From contig NZ_FUKO01000033.1 of the NCBI RefSeq assembly GCF_900163815.1, positions 124,001-188,000 of the forward strand: a stretch of 64,000 bases of DNA. Direction: 5' to 3'. Source of the DNA: Microbacterium esteraromaticum. Its GTDB lineage: Bacteria > Actinomycetota > Actinomycetes > Actinomycetales > Microbacteriaceae. Below, in pieces: positions 53,332 to 62,908 of this stretch (within the stretch, counting starts at the first letter, position 1; each line of letters begins with the position of its first letter). The notes beneath the pieces are model-generated. The model was not told the DNA's origin and did not search any database. It was given only the letters and a program-made list of their open reading frames with translations. A program made the position numbers and the translations under genes.

Positions 53332-55182
53332 GTGGGCCACAAAGAACCGATGACCATTGCGACGGCGCTGAAGCTGATCCAGAAGAACGAGCTGATCCTC
53401 CCCGCGATCCAGCGTGAATACGTGTGGAAGCCATCGCAGGTGATCAAGATCTTCGATTCGGTGCTTCGCGGTTACCCTGTCGGGAGCTTCCTCTCGTGGA
53501 AGGTACTCCCGGAGACGGTAGGCGCCTTCAAATTTTACGGATTCATGAGGGACTACAGCGGCTACGACAAGAAGCACAACCCGGTCGTCGATATCCCGAC
53601 AGACCGGGAGGTGACCGCGGTGCTCGATGGCCAGCAGCGCCTCACTTCGCTGAACATCGGCCTTCGCGGAACCTATGCGTACCGAAACCCGCGTGCTTGG
53701 GCGAACAAGGCGTGGTCGTACCCCGAGAGGCGGCTGTGCCTGAACCTCCTGGGTGAAGCGCCAGAGAACGAGGCCGGGCTGAAGTATCACCTGGCTTTCC
53801 TCACGAAGGAGCAGCTCGACCAGGCCGTCGACGACGATACCAAGAAGTGGTTCCCGGTCAGCGACATCTTTGACGCGGGCGAGGCGTTCCAGATGGCGCA
53901 GATTCCTGTCAAGTACGGAGTCGGCAACAACGCCAAAGCCGTGGAGATGATCAGTCTCCTGTGGCAGGAGGTGCACCACAACCAGAGTCTCCACTTCTAT
54001 GAGGAGACGGACCAGGACATCGAGCGGGTCCTCGACATCTTCGTTCGCGTCAACTCGGGAGGCACGGTCCTCTCTTACAGCGATCTCTTGATGTCGATCG
54101 CAACAGCGCAATGGAAGGAGAAAGACGCGCGAGCTGCTGTCCACGAGCTGGTTGACGCGTTGAACACCACCGGTCAAGGTTTCGACTTTTCTCAGGACAC
54201 GGTGCTGAAATCGGGCCTCGTGCTCGCCGATGTCGGAGACGTCGGCTTCAAGGTCAAGAACTTCACGACAGTCAACATGGCGAAGCTCGAGTCCAAGTGG
54301 GACGAGATCAGCACATCGCTGCGCATCGCCGCCGAGCTGCTCGCCGACTTCGGTCTCTCCGGCGGAACCTTGACGGCGGACAGCGTGCTCATCCCGGTCG
54401 CCTACTACGTGCATCGCCGCGGCCTCCCGCCGACGTACCGCGTGTCAGACAAGAAGCACGACCGCGAGGACCGCGCTGCACTGCGATCATGGGTGCTGCG
54501 CTCTCTCATCGCCCGAGGAGTATGGGGATCAGGCCTCGACACCCTCTTGCGCGACCTGCGGGAGATCATCCGGCTGGAGGGCGAGAGCTCATTCCCTCTT
54601 GCTGCGATCGAGCGAACGATGGCACGTCGAGGCAAGTCGCTCGACGTCAACGACGCCCTCATCGAGGACATCCTCGGACTCGCCTACGGCGGCGGCCGCA
54701 CATGGGCCGTCTTGGCCACGCTGTTCGACCACGTCGATACACGCATGCAATTCCATGTCGACCACATCTTCCCGAAGGCTCAACTCGATCAGCGGGCGCT
54801 GAGAGGGCTGAAGAACTCGGACGGAACCCGTCGACTGAGCGACGACGCCATCGACGAACTCGTCAGCAAACGAGATCTTCTCCCGAACCTGGAGCTGCTG
54901 CCCGGGCCGGAGAACATCGGCAAGTCCGATGTCGCACCGGACACATGGATCGTCGGCCACTATCCAGGTGCCGACGAATACGCAGCATTCCTCAAATCCA
55001 ACGCGCTACCGAACGCTCTACCGCACGACGTCGACGACTTCCTCGCCTTCTACGATGCGCGGCGCGACGCGCTCATCGCTCGAATCAAGGACAAGCTCCA
55101 GACGCAAGGCGGGGCATCCTCGTTCGCGGCCCTGCCGAACGACATCGACACCGAGATGGGAGAAGGAGACCTCGACGACTGA
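53332..55182 (+). CDS. DUF262-DUF1524 nuclease (GmrSD/SspE-like)
   Basis: The N-terminal DUF262 domain has AIQREYVWKPSQ and DGQQRLT (about residues 98-104), the NTP-binding and hydrolysis motif. The C-terminal DUF1524 domain has FHVDHIFPKAQLD (about 475-487), an HNH-type nuclease centre. Proteins with this pair (GmrSD, BrxU, SspE) restrict phages, often those with modified DNA. It starts at GTG and stands alone. The 616-aa length fits a fused single-chain form. Confidence 0.85.
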   Translation: MGHKEPMTIATALKLIQKNELILPAIQREYVWKPSQVIKIFDSVLRGYPVGSFLSWKVLPETVGAFKFYGFMRDYSGYDKKHNPVVDIPTDREVTAVLDGQQRLTSLNIGLRGTYAYRNPRAWANKAWSYPERRLCLNLLGEAPENEAGLKYHLAFLTKEQLDQAVDDDTKKWFPVSDIFDAGEAFQMAQIPVKYGVGNNAKAVEMISLLWQEVHHNQSLHFYEETDQDIERVLDIFVRVNSGGTVLSYSDLLMSIATAQWKEKDARAAVHELVDALNTTGQGFDFSQDTVLKSGLVLADVGDVGFKVKNFTTVNMAKLESKWDEISTSLRIAAELLADFGLSGGTLTADSVLIPVAYYVHRRGLPPTYRVSDKKHDREDRAALRSWVLRSLIARGVWGSGLDTLLRDLREIIRLEGESSFPLAAIERTMARRGKSLDVNDALIEDILGLAYGGGRTWAVLATLFDHVDTRMQFHVDHIFPKAQLDQRALRGLKNSDGTRRLSDDAIDELVSKRDLLPNLELLPGPENIGKSDVAPDTWIVGHYPGADEYAAFLKSNALPNALPHDVDDFLAFYDARRDALIARIKDKLQTQGGASSFAALPNDIDTEMGEGDLDD

Positions 55183-55288
55183 TGCGCCGCGGGCAGCTTA
55201 CGATCCCGTACATCCGGAAGACTGCCTCGAACGTCGAATCGAAGTTTGCGGCACCTGAACTGGGCGGCACGGTCTCGACTCCTGATAC

Positions 55289-56563
55289 TCAGGCGCGCAC
55301 CGTCACGAGTTCGTCCCAGTGGGTGGTCGCGCGCTTGGTGAGCATCTCGCGCTTCATCTGCCACGACGGCCCCGGACGCATCCCGCCCCACCCGAGCCCG
55401 AGCGCCTCCTTGCCGGCCTTCTTCTGCACGCTGTCGATGATGCCGGCGATCCCGGCGTCCTCGTGCGGGGCTTGGAAGGGCTCCAGCGGCAGGTGCAGGC
55501 CAGCAGGCAGGAGATCCGCCATCATGAGCCCCGCCCTGGCGTACCGGCTGCCGTCCTGGATGTGGGGGAGTAGCTGGTGAGCAGCCCTTGTGAGCTCGAC
55601 GGGATCTGCTGTCGGGAAGGGCAATCGGACCTTCACCTGCGGGTAGTGCTTCTGCTCCGCGAAGTGAGCCGTGCCGGCGAAGGCCACAAGAGTCTTGCCG
55701 ACCTGATGGTGGCGGGTAAGGCGCGACGCCATCTGCTGGGCGTAGATGCTGAGTGCCTGGCGGATGCCGTTCACCGTCGTCACCTTCTCACTGAATGAAC
55801 GGCTGACGATCAACTGATCCTTCTTGCCTGTCCGATCTTCCTCCGGGCCGATGCACGCGACGCCGCGCAGCTCCAGGGCCGTTCGCATGACGGTGACGTT
55901 GAACTGCTTCCGGATGAACGTCGGATCCGCCGTCGCGAGGTCCCAGATCGTCTCGATCCCGAGGGCGCGCAGTCGCCGCTCAAGGCGCGACGCGATGCCC
56001 CAGACTTCGGAGACGGGGAGGCTGCGCATCAGTTGCTCACGCCACTCGGGTCTGGTCGCTGGCCAGACGCAGACCCCGCCGAACACATCGAGCTTCTTGG
56101 CACAGCGGTTCGCCAGCTTGCTCAACGTGCGGTTGGGGGCGATGCCGACGCAAACGGGCACGCCGATGAGTCGCCGGACCTCCGAGCGGACCGTGCGCCC
56201 CAGGTCGGTCATCGCCTCGCAGTCCGCCGACGTGCGTCGGTCGATCGTGAGGAAGGCCTCATCGATGCTGTAGATGTCGACCTCGCTCGCGAACCGCTCC
56301 AGGACTCGCATAGTGCGTGCGGACATGTCCCCGTACAGCTCATAGTTGCTCGACACCGCGCGAACGCCGAGTCTCTCTGCGTGCGGCCGCAGCTTGAACC
56401 ACGGCTCCCCGAGGTCGAGGCCGAGTGCCTTCGCCTCGCGGCTCGCCGCGACGACCATGCCATCGTTGTTGGACAGCACGACGAGAGGTACCCCCTCAAG
56501 ATCGGGGCGGAACACACGCTCCCAACTTGCGTACGCTGAATTCACATCGACGTGGGCCAGCAC
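55289..56563 (-). CDS. umuC: Y-family DNA polymerase (UmuC-like)
   Basis: The 424-aa protein begins with the palm motif [15 protein letters not shown] and has YSIDEAFL with the catalytic Asp-Glu pair, then a helix-hairpin-helix region and the little-finger domain. It performs error-prone synthesis past lesions. It lies six bases after the UmuD-like gene on the same strand. Mobile elements often carry such pairs. Confidence 0.9.
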   Translation of the reverse strand: MLAHVDVNSAYASWERVFRPDLEGVPLVVLSNNDGMVVAASREAKALGLDLGEPWFKLRPHAERLGVRAVSSNYELYGDMSARTMRVLERFASEVDIYSIDEAFLTIDRRTSADCEAMTDLGRTVRSEVRRLIGVPVCVGIAPNRTLSKLANRCAKKLDVFGGVCVWPATRPEWREQLMRSLPVSEVWGIASRLERRLRALGIETIWDLATADPTFIRKQFNVTVMRTALELRGVACIGPEEDRTGKKDQLIVSRSFSEKVTTVNGIRQALSIYAQQMASRLTRHHQVGKTLVAFAGTAHFAEQKHYPQVKVRLPFPTADPVELTRAAHQLLPHIQDGSRYARAGLMMADLLPAGLHLPLEPFQAPHEDAGIAGIIDSVQKKAGKEALGLGWGGMRPGPSWQMKREMLTKRATTHWDELVTVRA

Positions 56564-56569
56564 ACGAAC

Positions 56570-57001
56570 TCACAACAGGTGCCGGAAGCCGACGGTCGCC
56601 GTCCCCCAGATGGTGAAGTCGGACAGTTCGGGCACGAGGATGTCGGGATAGGCCGGGTTCTCCGAGTGCAGATGGATGCCGCGCGGAGTCACGAGCAGCC
56701 TCTTCAGTGTCAACTCACCGTCGATCACCGCGACCACGATGTCCCCGTCTCTGGGTTTCCTCGCCCGGGAGACCAGCACCTCGTCTCCGTCAAAGATGCC
56801 GACGCCGATCATCGAGTCCCCGGACACGCGCGCGATGAACGTGGCGTCCGGGTCGTCGATCAGCTGTGCGTTCAGATCGATCGGACCCTCGTAGTAGTCC
56901 TGCGCGGGTGAGGGAAACCCGGCCGGGATGGCGATCGGCGCTGAGCGCAGGAGCATCGGTTTGGATGTGTCGACGCGGCGAACCAGTTCGATCGTGGCCA
57001 T
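56570..57001 (-). CDS. umuD: UmuD-like S24 self-cleaving protein
   Basis: The protein (143 aa) has the cleavage site AGFPSPA, then SGDSM (Ser about 63) and TLKRLL (Lys about 100), the Ser-Lys dyad of LexA/UmuD proteins. RecA-stimulated self-cleavage would activate the polymerase encoded next. I looked for a GAAC-N4-GTTC SOS box upstream and did not find a clear one; GAACATCGGAAC at about 57020 is a direct, not inverted, repeat. ATG at 57001 is the natural start. Confidence 0.87.
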   Translation of the reverse strand: MATIELVRRVDTSKPMLLRSAPIAIPAGFPSPAQDYYEGPIDLNAQLIDDPDATFIARVSGDSMIGVGIFDGDEVLVSRARKPRDGDIVVAVIDGELTLKRLLVTPRGIHLHSENPAYPDILVPELSDFTIWGTATVGFRHLL

Positions 57002-57330
57002 GTCGACCCCTCTCGCTGGAACATCGGAACGATAGTCCAGTATGCGCCTGAGTCGTGATATTAGAAAATAGTCCCGATCCTCGCGCGTGCCGTCCATGGA
57101 TCAGCCAGTGGTCGTTTCATAGAGGGTGTGGATCGAGAAAGGCCCAACGACCTCGCGCGACGCTGTGCTCCCAGCAACGACGACTGCCCTGCCCGGTATT
57201 CAGCCCCGCGACGCGCTGAAGCCTGTGGTTCGTCGCTTAGACGGGCCGTCTGGTCGACGACGACCGTGTCACGAAGCACTGTGAGCCTTTCTGCCGGGAA
57301 GTGTCCGCCACTCCGGGCACAATGTGAGAC
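57002..57330. other. Divergent intergenic region
   Basis: This 329-bp gap separates the leftward umuDC-like genes from the rightward 577-aa gene and should hold both promoters. TTAGAAAATAG near 57061 is the only AT-rich patch. No gene or clear operator is seen. Confidence 0.5.
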
Positions 57331-59064
57331 ATGCGACACGTAGACACCATCGATGAGGCGACAGCGATTGCGGCTGAGATCCTCGGTCCCCGCAAGAAGC
57401 CGCTGGTGTTGATCAGCACGGACGCCCAAGGGAAGTTCCTTTTCGATCCGTCGCACGTTGAGCGCGAGGCGGGCAGCGATGCCGATGTCGTGACGATCGC
57501 CCATGGGCTTGTGACATTCGCTCTCGAGGACGCGCTCCCTGAGAAGACCAGTGTGCACTCTGGCGCCGCCCGTTCATACCCAGTGGACTTCGGCACGGAC
57601 CCCGACTGGCAGCGATCCATCCTCCGATTCCCCGACCGGCACACAAGCGACGACCTCATCGAAGATGCCCTCGCCCAGGTGACTTTCTTTCCCAGCCCTC
57701 AGCCGGTCAGCCGGCGGGAATGGGTACGCGCGATCGTTGAGCGCGTCTCCGGCGGCACGGGGAACATCGCCAAGTTGGATAACGGTGAGCTCGTGAGCGT
57801 GGTCGCCGATCATCTCCCTCCGAGCGTGTCTTTGTCGGATGCGCTCGCTGTCGGTGAGCCCGTCGAAGGGTGGCTTCTCGACCGGGATCTCGCACCGGAA
57901 GTGAGCGAGGTCGACTACTCCCGCTTCGCCGATGGTGCGGTCACGCTTGCGCGCGTCGTGAAGGTCACCCCCGCCCGAACGAAGCTCGTGCTGCACCCCT
58001 CTGACACCTCGGGGATCGATCTGCGCCGACGTGACGTCATCCCCGGGATCGACGATGGCGAGAATGCCGACGTACAGGTCTCCGACATTGTGCGAGTCGG
58101 CCAGACCGTCCGTGCTCGTGTGACGCGCTCCGGCAGGTCGCTGGGCCTCTCCCTCGTCGGAGTGGACCCGGAGGTTGCGCTGGTGCCGCCTCTGTCGCTC
58201 CTGAGCGGTGGCTCACCCTGGTTGCGAGAGGGGGTCGATGGGGTCGCCGACCCGGCTCTCACAAGGGTGCCGGCGACGCCGGCTGAAAGCATGCCTGCCC
58301 CGCCTGCGGGATACACCATCGACGTGCCCGCGTCGCCCGTATCGACGCTGGCGGCGGGTTCCCCCTCGACGTTGCACGATCATCCTTCGCCGACCGCCGC
58401 GCTCAACGACATCCGCGACGAGCTGAGCGGGCTCCGTGGCGCGTTCGCGCGCCTGAGTCGCGAACTTCGAGCTGGTACCGATCTTGAGACGATCGACCGG
58501 CTCCGCGACGAGGTCGCCGGGCTCACGTCTGCGCTTCATCAGGAACGCGACGTGCGACGCGAACGGGACACGATCATCGCCGGCCTCCGAGTGGAGCTGC
58601 GCGAGGCCCGTGCGCAGCGCGCGACACCGACCGAAAGCCGGAGAACTGATCGCGCATCATGGCCGAGCGGCGACGCCTGGCTCCGCTTCGAGGTACTCAG
58701 TACCTGGGCCGGGCGGTCGACCGCACCCGACAAGACCAACCACCCTCTGCGCGAGTACACGATCGGAACCGACTTCGTACCGAGTCTGACTCCGCTCGAC
58801 GCCGGCCAGCTGGAGAAGGCGCTCCGCGCCATCGTTGACGTCGTCACCGGACGTGCCTCCGAGATCACCGGCCGTCAACTTCATCGTTTGCGTACGGGAG
58901 AAGCCGGTAACTCGCCCTACGTGAGTCGCGCGGACGGCGCGACATGTTGGAGAGCATCCATCGAAATCAACGTCGCGTCGGCGCGGCGCCTGCACTACTG
59001 GCAGCACCCCAACGGATCGATCGAGCTGTCACGGGTCGTCCTGCACGACGACTTCCAGCCCTGA
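57331..59064 (+). CDS. Unknown multidomain protein with S1-like and coiled-coil segments, 577 aa
   Basis: I do not recognise the whole protein. Residues about 195-280 contain two S1/OB-like strands (DGAVTLARVVKVTPARTKL; VRVGQTVRARVTRSGRSLGL), suggesting RNA binding. A proline/alanine linker is followed by a coiled coil (about 355-430, LSGLRGAFARLSRELRAG) and a compact C-terminal domain (RLRTGEAGNSPYV to VVLHDDFQP). Its stop overlaps the convergent gene by 36 bases. The architecture would suit a nucleic-acid-sensing effector, but that is only inference. Confidence 0.7.
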   Translation: MRHVDTIDEATAIAAEILGPRKKPLVLISTDAQGKFLFDPSHVEREAGSDADVVTIAHGLVTFALEDALPEKTSVHSGAARSYPVDFGTDPDWQRSILRFPDRHTSDDLIEDALAQVTFFPSPQPVSRREWVRAIVERVSGGTGNIAKLDNGELVSVVADHLPPSVSLSDALAVGEPVEGWLLDRDLAPEVSEVDYSRFADGAVTLARVVKVTPARTKLVLHPSDTSGIDLRRRDVIPGIDDGENADVQVSDIVRVGQTVRARVTRSGRSLGLSLVGVDPEVALVPPLSLLSGGSPWLREGVDGVADPALTRVPATPAESMPAPPAGYTIDVPASPVSTLAAGSPSTLHDHPSPTAALNDIRDELSGLRGAFARLSRELRAGTDLETIDRLRDEVAGLTSALHQERDVRRERDTIIAGLRVELREARAQRATPTESRRTDRASWPSGDAWLRFEVLSTWAGRSTAPDKTNHPLREYTIGTDFVPSLTPLDAGQLEKALRAIVDVVTGRASEITGRQLHRLRTGEAGNSPYVSRADGATCWRASIEINVASARRLHYWQHPNGSIELSRVVLHDDFQP

Positions 59065-59658
59065 GCTTTGAGCTACTCGATCTCGTCGATCGTGTTCTCC
59101 TGCTCGCTCTGCTTTCTCGCGACCCCTCGCCGAGCGCGTGAGGCGGCTCCTCGCCGCCTCGATCCGTGGCGCCGCCACCCCGTTCACCAGGCGCTTGAAT
59201 GCTGGGCGGCACGTGTTCACGACGATCACCCCCGCGACGTAGCCGAGAACACCGACACCGATGAAAACCTTCGCCCACTCAGTCGCGGGATCCTGTTTCG
59301 CCTGCTTCTCCTCGGAGGGATGACGCCTCGCATCTGCCCCCTCGCTCTGTGCGCGCTCGAGCGCCAGCTGCGCGCGACGAGAGGCCTCTGCGTCCCTCGC
59401 CTCTTCGATGAGGTCGGGCGTCACCTCGTCGAGGATGCGCGGGTCGTAAAAGAAGTTGGGCCACGTCTTCTCCGCCCAGCCTCCATGTCCGTTGTCGCGC
59501 GTCACCTCAGTCGCGTACTCTGCGCCCTTCTCCGTAAAAAACCAGGCGCCCGGCTCGCCTTGAAGGATGCCCATGCGCTGAAGGAGGAAGTTGGCCTGGC
59601 GCGGATTCAGCCCGAACGCCGAGCCGATCTCTTTCGCCAGCAGTCCGTGTTTGCCCAT
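59029..59658 (-). CDS. Membrane protein with N-terminal winged-helix-like domain, 209 aa
   Basis: GGTGGAG just before the ATG supports the start. Residues 1-60 (GLLAKEIGSAFGLNPRQANF, then GAWFFTEKGAEYA) look like a helix-turn-helix; a charged helix follows. One membrane segment (VFIGVGVLGYVAGVIVV, about 133-149) and a basic tail complete it. A membrane-anchored regulator is possible. It is transcribed in the same direction as the integrase. Confidence 0.65.
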   Translation of the reverse strand: MGKHGLLAKEIGSAFGLNPRQANFLLQRMGILQGEPGAWFFTEKGAEYATEVTRDNGHGGWAEKTWPNFFYDPRILDEVTPDLIEEARDAEASRRAQLALERAQSEGADARRHPSEEKQAKQDPATEWAKVFIGVGVLGYVAGVIVVNTCRPAFKRLVNGVAAPRIEAARSRLTRSARGREKAERAGEHDRRDRVAQSSGLEVVVQDDP

Positions 59659-59708
59659 GACTCCACCATCCGCCCGCGTCGAGTGCGTCCGTCAATCCTA
59701 GGCGTCCG

Positions 59709-61217
59709 TCATAGAGTGTGCTTCCAGGTGATCTTCGTCCGCTCGATTGCCTGCCCGATGCCCTTGGCGCCGCGGCGTGGAGCTGGGAACATCTGAACTT
59801 CCAGAAGGGAACGTACGATCTCCCGCTTGCTGGTGATCGCAAGCCCTTCCCATGCCTCGCGAACGTCAGGAGCCTGAGCAAGAGTCGTCACGTGCGGGCT
59901 AACTGTGGACAGCCGATTGAGCTTCTTCGTTGCTTCGTCAATCAGCGGCTTGACGCGGCGCTCCTGATCGAAGAGGAGCTCTAGGTTGCGCTCCTGTGCC
60001 GCGCGTTCGCGGACACTGTCCAGCCACGCGCGATGCTCGGCAATCGTGCGCATGAGGTCGCGTCGTTGATCGGACTGGTCGTCCTCAACGTGATGGAGCG
60101 ATTCGAGGAAGTCGGGGCGACTCATGCGCTCGAGTATGTGCTCTGTGACGATTGCGTCAAGGAACTTCATGTTCATCGAGCAGTGAGGCCCGTACTCGCA
60201 GATGTAGTTCTGGTAGTGCGTGAGGCCCGCGGCCGTCTTTGAGGAGTTTCGTGAGACCCGGACATTGCCGACGCATCCGTCGTACCCGCATCGAGCGACT
60301 CCCGTTAGCAGGTAGCGGATCTTCCACACATCGGCTCGCTTGCGTTCTGGTGCATGGAGGAGCGCCTGTAGCTTGTGCCATGCCTCGGGCTGAATGATGG
60401 CATCCCACATCGCCTCCCCGATGATCTCACCGCGGTACTGGCGAAGCCCGGCATAGGCAGGCATCTCCAGCATCTGCTTGAGCGTCTCTCCGCGCCACGC
60501 CCAGCCGCCTCGATGATGTTTGCGCTGGGGGCGCCGGGCTGGGATTCCGCGATCATTCCAGTCCTGCGCAATCGAATACAGGGTCTCGCCGTCGAGGTAT
60601 CTTTGGGCGGCTTCTCGGATCAACGCGGCCTCTGCAGGGTCCAGCTCGACGCGCAGCAATGCCTTCGTCTGCGAGTCGTAGATGCGGCGGTAGCCGAAGA
60701 TGGCTTTGCCATGGGGACGCCCTGCACGGGCGTTCGCCGAGTGGGCTCGTTTCACTCGCTCGCTGGTCCGGTCGGCTTCGTCTTCAGCGAGTAGGGCGTC
60801 CAAGCCGGTGCGGAAACGGTCGCTTCTCTGGGTGAGGTCGTAGAGGGTCCCGCCGTACCCCCACTTCACCTTGTTCTTCGCGCAGGCCTGACGTAGCTCG
60901 GTGTATCCCGACAGATCTCGTGTCGCCCGGCTGTTCTCCCATGTGAGGAGGGCGTCGATCTCACCAGACTCGATCCATGCGAGCGCTTCGTTCCATTCAG
61001 CTCGCTGCCGGCGCGTCGAGTATCGGCTGGCGGACCCGGTCTCGCGGATGACCTTCTTCAGCTCCCAGCCCTCGCGCTTCACCCACTCCTTGCCCGCGTC
61101 GACCTGCTCGTTTACCGACCGCCCGACGCCCGAGCTGTCATGCGACACTCGAGCAAGGATCAGCACACGAAGCGGGCGGTTGTTGGTCATCGTGTTGTAC
61201 GTCGCGGAGTCCAGCAT
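59709..61217 (-). CDS. int: Large serine integrase of the element
   Basis: The 502-aa protein has the resolvase-type catalytic domain with ARVSHDSSG (Ser about 25). Next come the recombinase domain (AIFGYRRIYD, EAAQRYLDGETLYSIAQDW) and a zinc-ribbon region (CGYDGCVG, then CEYGPHC), with a coiled-coil tail. It integrates and excises the element at sites beside its own gene. AAAGGA precedes the ATG by about seven bases. The gene ends the element, next to interrupted comEC. Confidence 0.93.
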   Translation of the reverse strand: MLDSATYNTMTNNRPLRVLILARVSHDSSGVGRSVNEQVDAGKEWVKREGWELKKVIRETGSASRYSTRRQRAEWNEALAWIESGEIDALLTWENSRATRDLSGYTELRQACAKNKVKWGYGGTLYDLTQRSDRFRTGLDALLAEDEADRTSERVKRAHSANARAGRPHGKAIFGYRRIYDSQTKALLRVELDPAEAALIREAAQRYLDGETLYSIAQDWNDRGIPARRPQRKHHRGGWAWRGETLKQMLEMPAYAGLRQYRGEIIGEAMWDAIIQPEAWHKLQALLHAPERKRADVWKIRYLLTGVARCGYDGCVGNVRVSRNSSKTAAGLTHYQNYICEYGPHCSMNMKFLDAIVTEHILERMSRPDFLESLHHVEDDQSDQRRDLMRTIAEHRAWLDSVRERAAQERNLELLFDQERRVKPLIDEATKKLNRLSTVSPHVTTLAQAPDVREAWEGLAITSKREIVRSLLEVQMFPAPRRGAKGIGQAIERTKITWKHTL

Positions 61218-61257
61218 CGTAGGGTCCTTTCAGGGGCACCGGAGGCATCCTGGAAGG

Positions 61258-61266
61258 CACATACCC
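61258..61266 (-). promoter_or_regulatory. GGGTATGTG motif upstream of the integrase
   Basis: Here the motif is not followed by a start codon at six bases. If it is a -10 element, transcription would start at about 61251, giving a 34-base leader that does contain a ribosome site (AAAGGA). The other ten copies would give leaderless messages. Confidence 0.65.
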
Positions 61267-61284
61267 GGCGTGGGAGATTTCTCA

Positions 61285-61314
61285 CCCCTTGACGTCAAGT
61301 TGGACGGGGCGAAC
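61285..61314. other. Probable right attachment site (attR)
   Basis: ComEC-like coding resumes within GACGGGGCGAACTGC (61303-61317): chromosomal ComEC proteins read SGANC here, and the window reads DGANC. The crossover therefore lies at about 61300-61312. A perfect palindrome TTGACGTCAA (61289-61298) lies on the element side. The matching left site is outside the window. Confidence 0.6.
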
Positions 61315-62880
61315 TGCGCGATCGTCGTCGCCGCGGTGTTCTGGCTGGTCGCCCTCGCCGGCGGCGGGCGCACCACGCGCATCGTGCTGTCGCTGCTGGC
61401 GCTCGGTGCTTTCGTCGTACTGGTGACGCCTGAACCGAGCGTCATCCGTGCGGCGGTGATGGCGGCTCTGGCGATGCTGACCATTCTGCTGGGGCGTCCG
61501 AGTGCGGGGCTGGCGATGCTGTCGGTCACGGTGTGCGCTCTGCTGGTGATCGACCCCTGGCTGTCGGCCACCCCGGGTTTCGCGCTGTCGGCGGCCGCCA
61601 CCGGCGCGCTGCTGGTGCTGTCGCGTCCGCTGCTGCGGGGCCTCAGCCGGTGGATGCCGGAGCCGCTCGCGCTCGCGCTGTCGGTGCCGTTGGCCGCGCA
61701 GATCGTATGCGGCCCGATCGTCGCGCTGTTCTCCGACCAGCAGTCGATCATCGGCGTGGTCGCGAACCTGATCGCCGCTCCTGCCGCACCGATCGCCACG
61801 GTCATCGGCCTGCTCGCGTGCCTCGCAGCCCCGATTCCGGCGCTCGCAGATCTGTTCGCCGCGGCTGCCTGGCTGCCTGCCGCATGGATATCGGTGACGG
61901 CGACCATGAGCGCGGGACTCCCCGGAGCAACGGTGGCCGTGGTGGCGGGGCCGGTCGCCGCAGCCGTGGTCGGTGTGCTGAGCACAGCCGCGACCGTGCT
62001 GCTGGTGCGTCCGCGCTCACGGTGGCTGCGAGCGGGCTCGGCGCTGGTGATCATCGTCGCCGTCGGCCTCACGGGCGGGCGGATGCTGCTCACCGGTCCG
62101 CTGGCTGCGATGACGACGCCGGAGGACTGGACCATCGCGGCGTGCGACATCGGACAGGGCGACGCCGTGCTGATCCGTTCAGCGGGACGCACGGCACTGA
62201 TCGACACTGGGCCCGACCCCGAGGCGATGCAGACGTGCCTTGCCGCGACGGCGACATCGCACATCGACCTGCTGGTCCTCACGCATTTCGATCTGGATCA
62301 CGTGGGCGGCACGTCGGCGGTGGAGGGCCGCGTCGGCACGGTGCTGCACGGGCCCGTGACATCGGACGACGAGAGGCGGATGCTGGAGCGACTGGTCTCC
62401 GGTGGTGCGCGCCTCGTGCAGGGGGAGGTGGGCGTGCACGGCGAGCTGGGCGATGCTGAGTGGCGGGTCGTCTGGCCGGAACCGGATTCGGCGGCCTTCC
62501 CCTCGGGAAACGATGCCAGCGTGGTGATCGACGTGCAGGGCAGCGGGGTGCCTCGCACGCTGCTGCTCGGCGACCTTTCGGCTGTGCCGCAGCGGCAGCT
62601 CCTGGCGAGCGGGCGTCTGCGCGGCCCTTACACGGTGGTCAAGGTCGCGCACCACGGCAGCAAAGATCAAGCGCCGGCGCTGTACGAGGCCGCTCGCGCG
62701 CAGATCGCGCTGATCGGCGTCGGAGCCGGCAACGACTACGGACACCCGCGCATCGAGACGCTGTCGCTGCTGGATGCCGTCGGCGCGCGCACCTATCGCA
62801 CCGATGAAGACGGCTTGATTCTGCTGGGCCGACGAGACGACGAGATCGTGGTGTGGCTGGAGCGAGCGCCGCCCCCGTGA
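61306..62880 (+). pseudogene. comEC: comEC, C-terminal part left by element insertion
   Basis: About 524 residues remain: a multi-helix competence domain (GANCAIVVAAVFWLVAL, then TPEPSVIRAAVMAALAML), followed by the metallo-beta-lactamase-like domain with CDIGQGDAVLIRS and THFDLDHVGG. ComEC is the DNA-uptake channel protein. The N-terminal ~250 residues are absent and are presumably on the other side of the element, so the gene is disrupted while the element is inserted. Confidence 0.88.
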
Positions 62881-62908
62881 TGTCGGCGTGCGCCGGTAGG
62901 CTGAACAC

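Noticed and set aside
57005..57060. SOS box upstream of the umuD-like gene
   Set aside because: GAACATCGGAAC is a direct repeat, not the inverted GAAC-N4-GTTC expected for actinobacterial LexA.
60901..61305. Extension of comEC leftward to 60901
   Set aside because: The open frame there is antisense to the integrase N-terminus and has no ComEC-like sequence before 61306.
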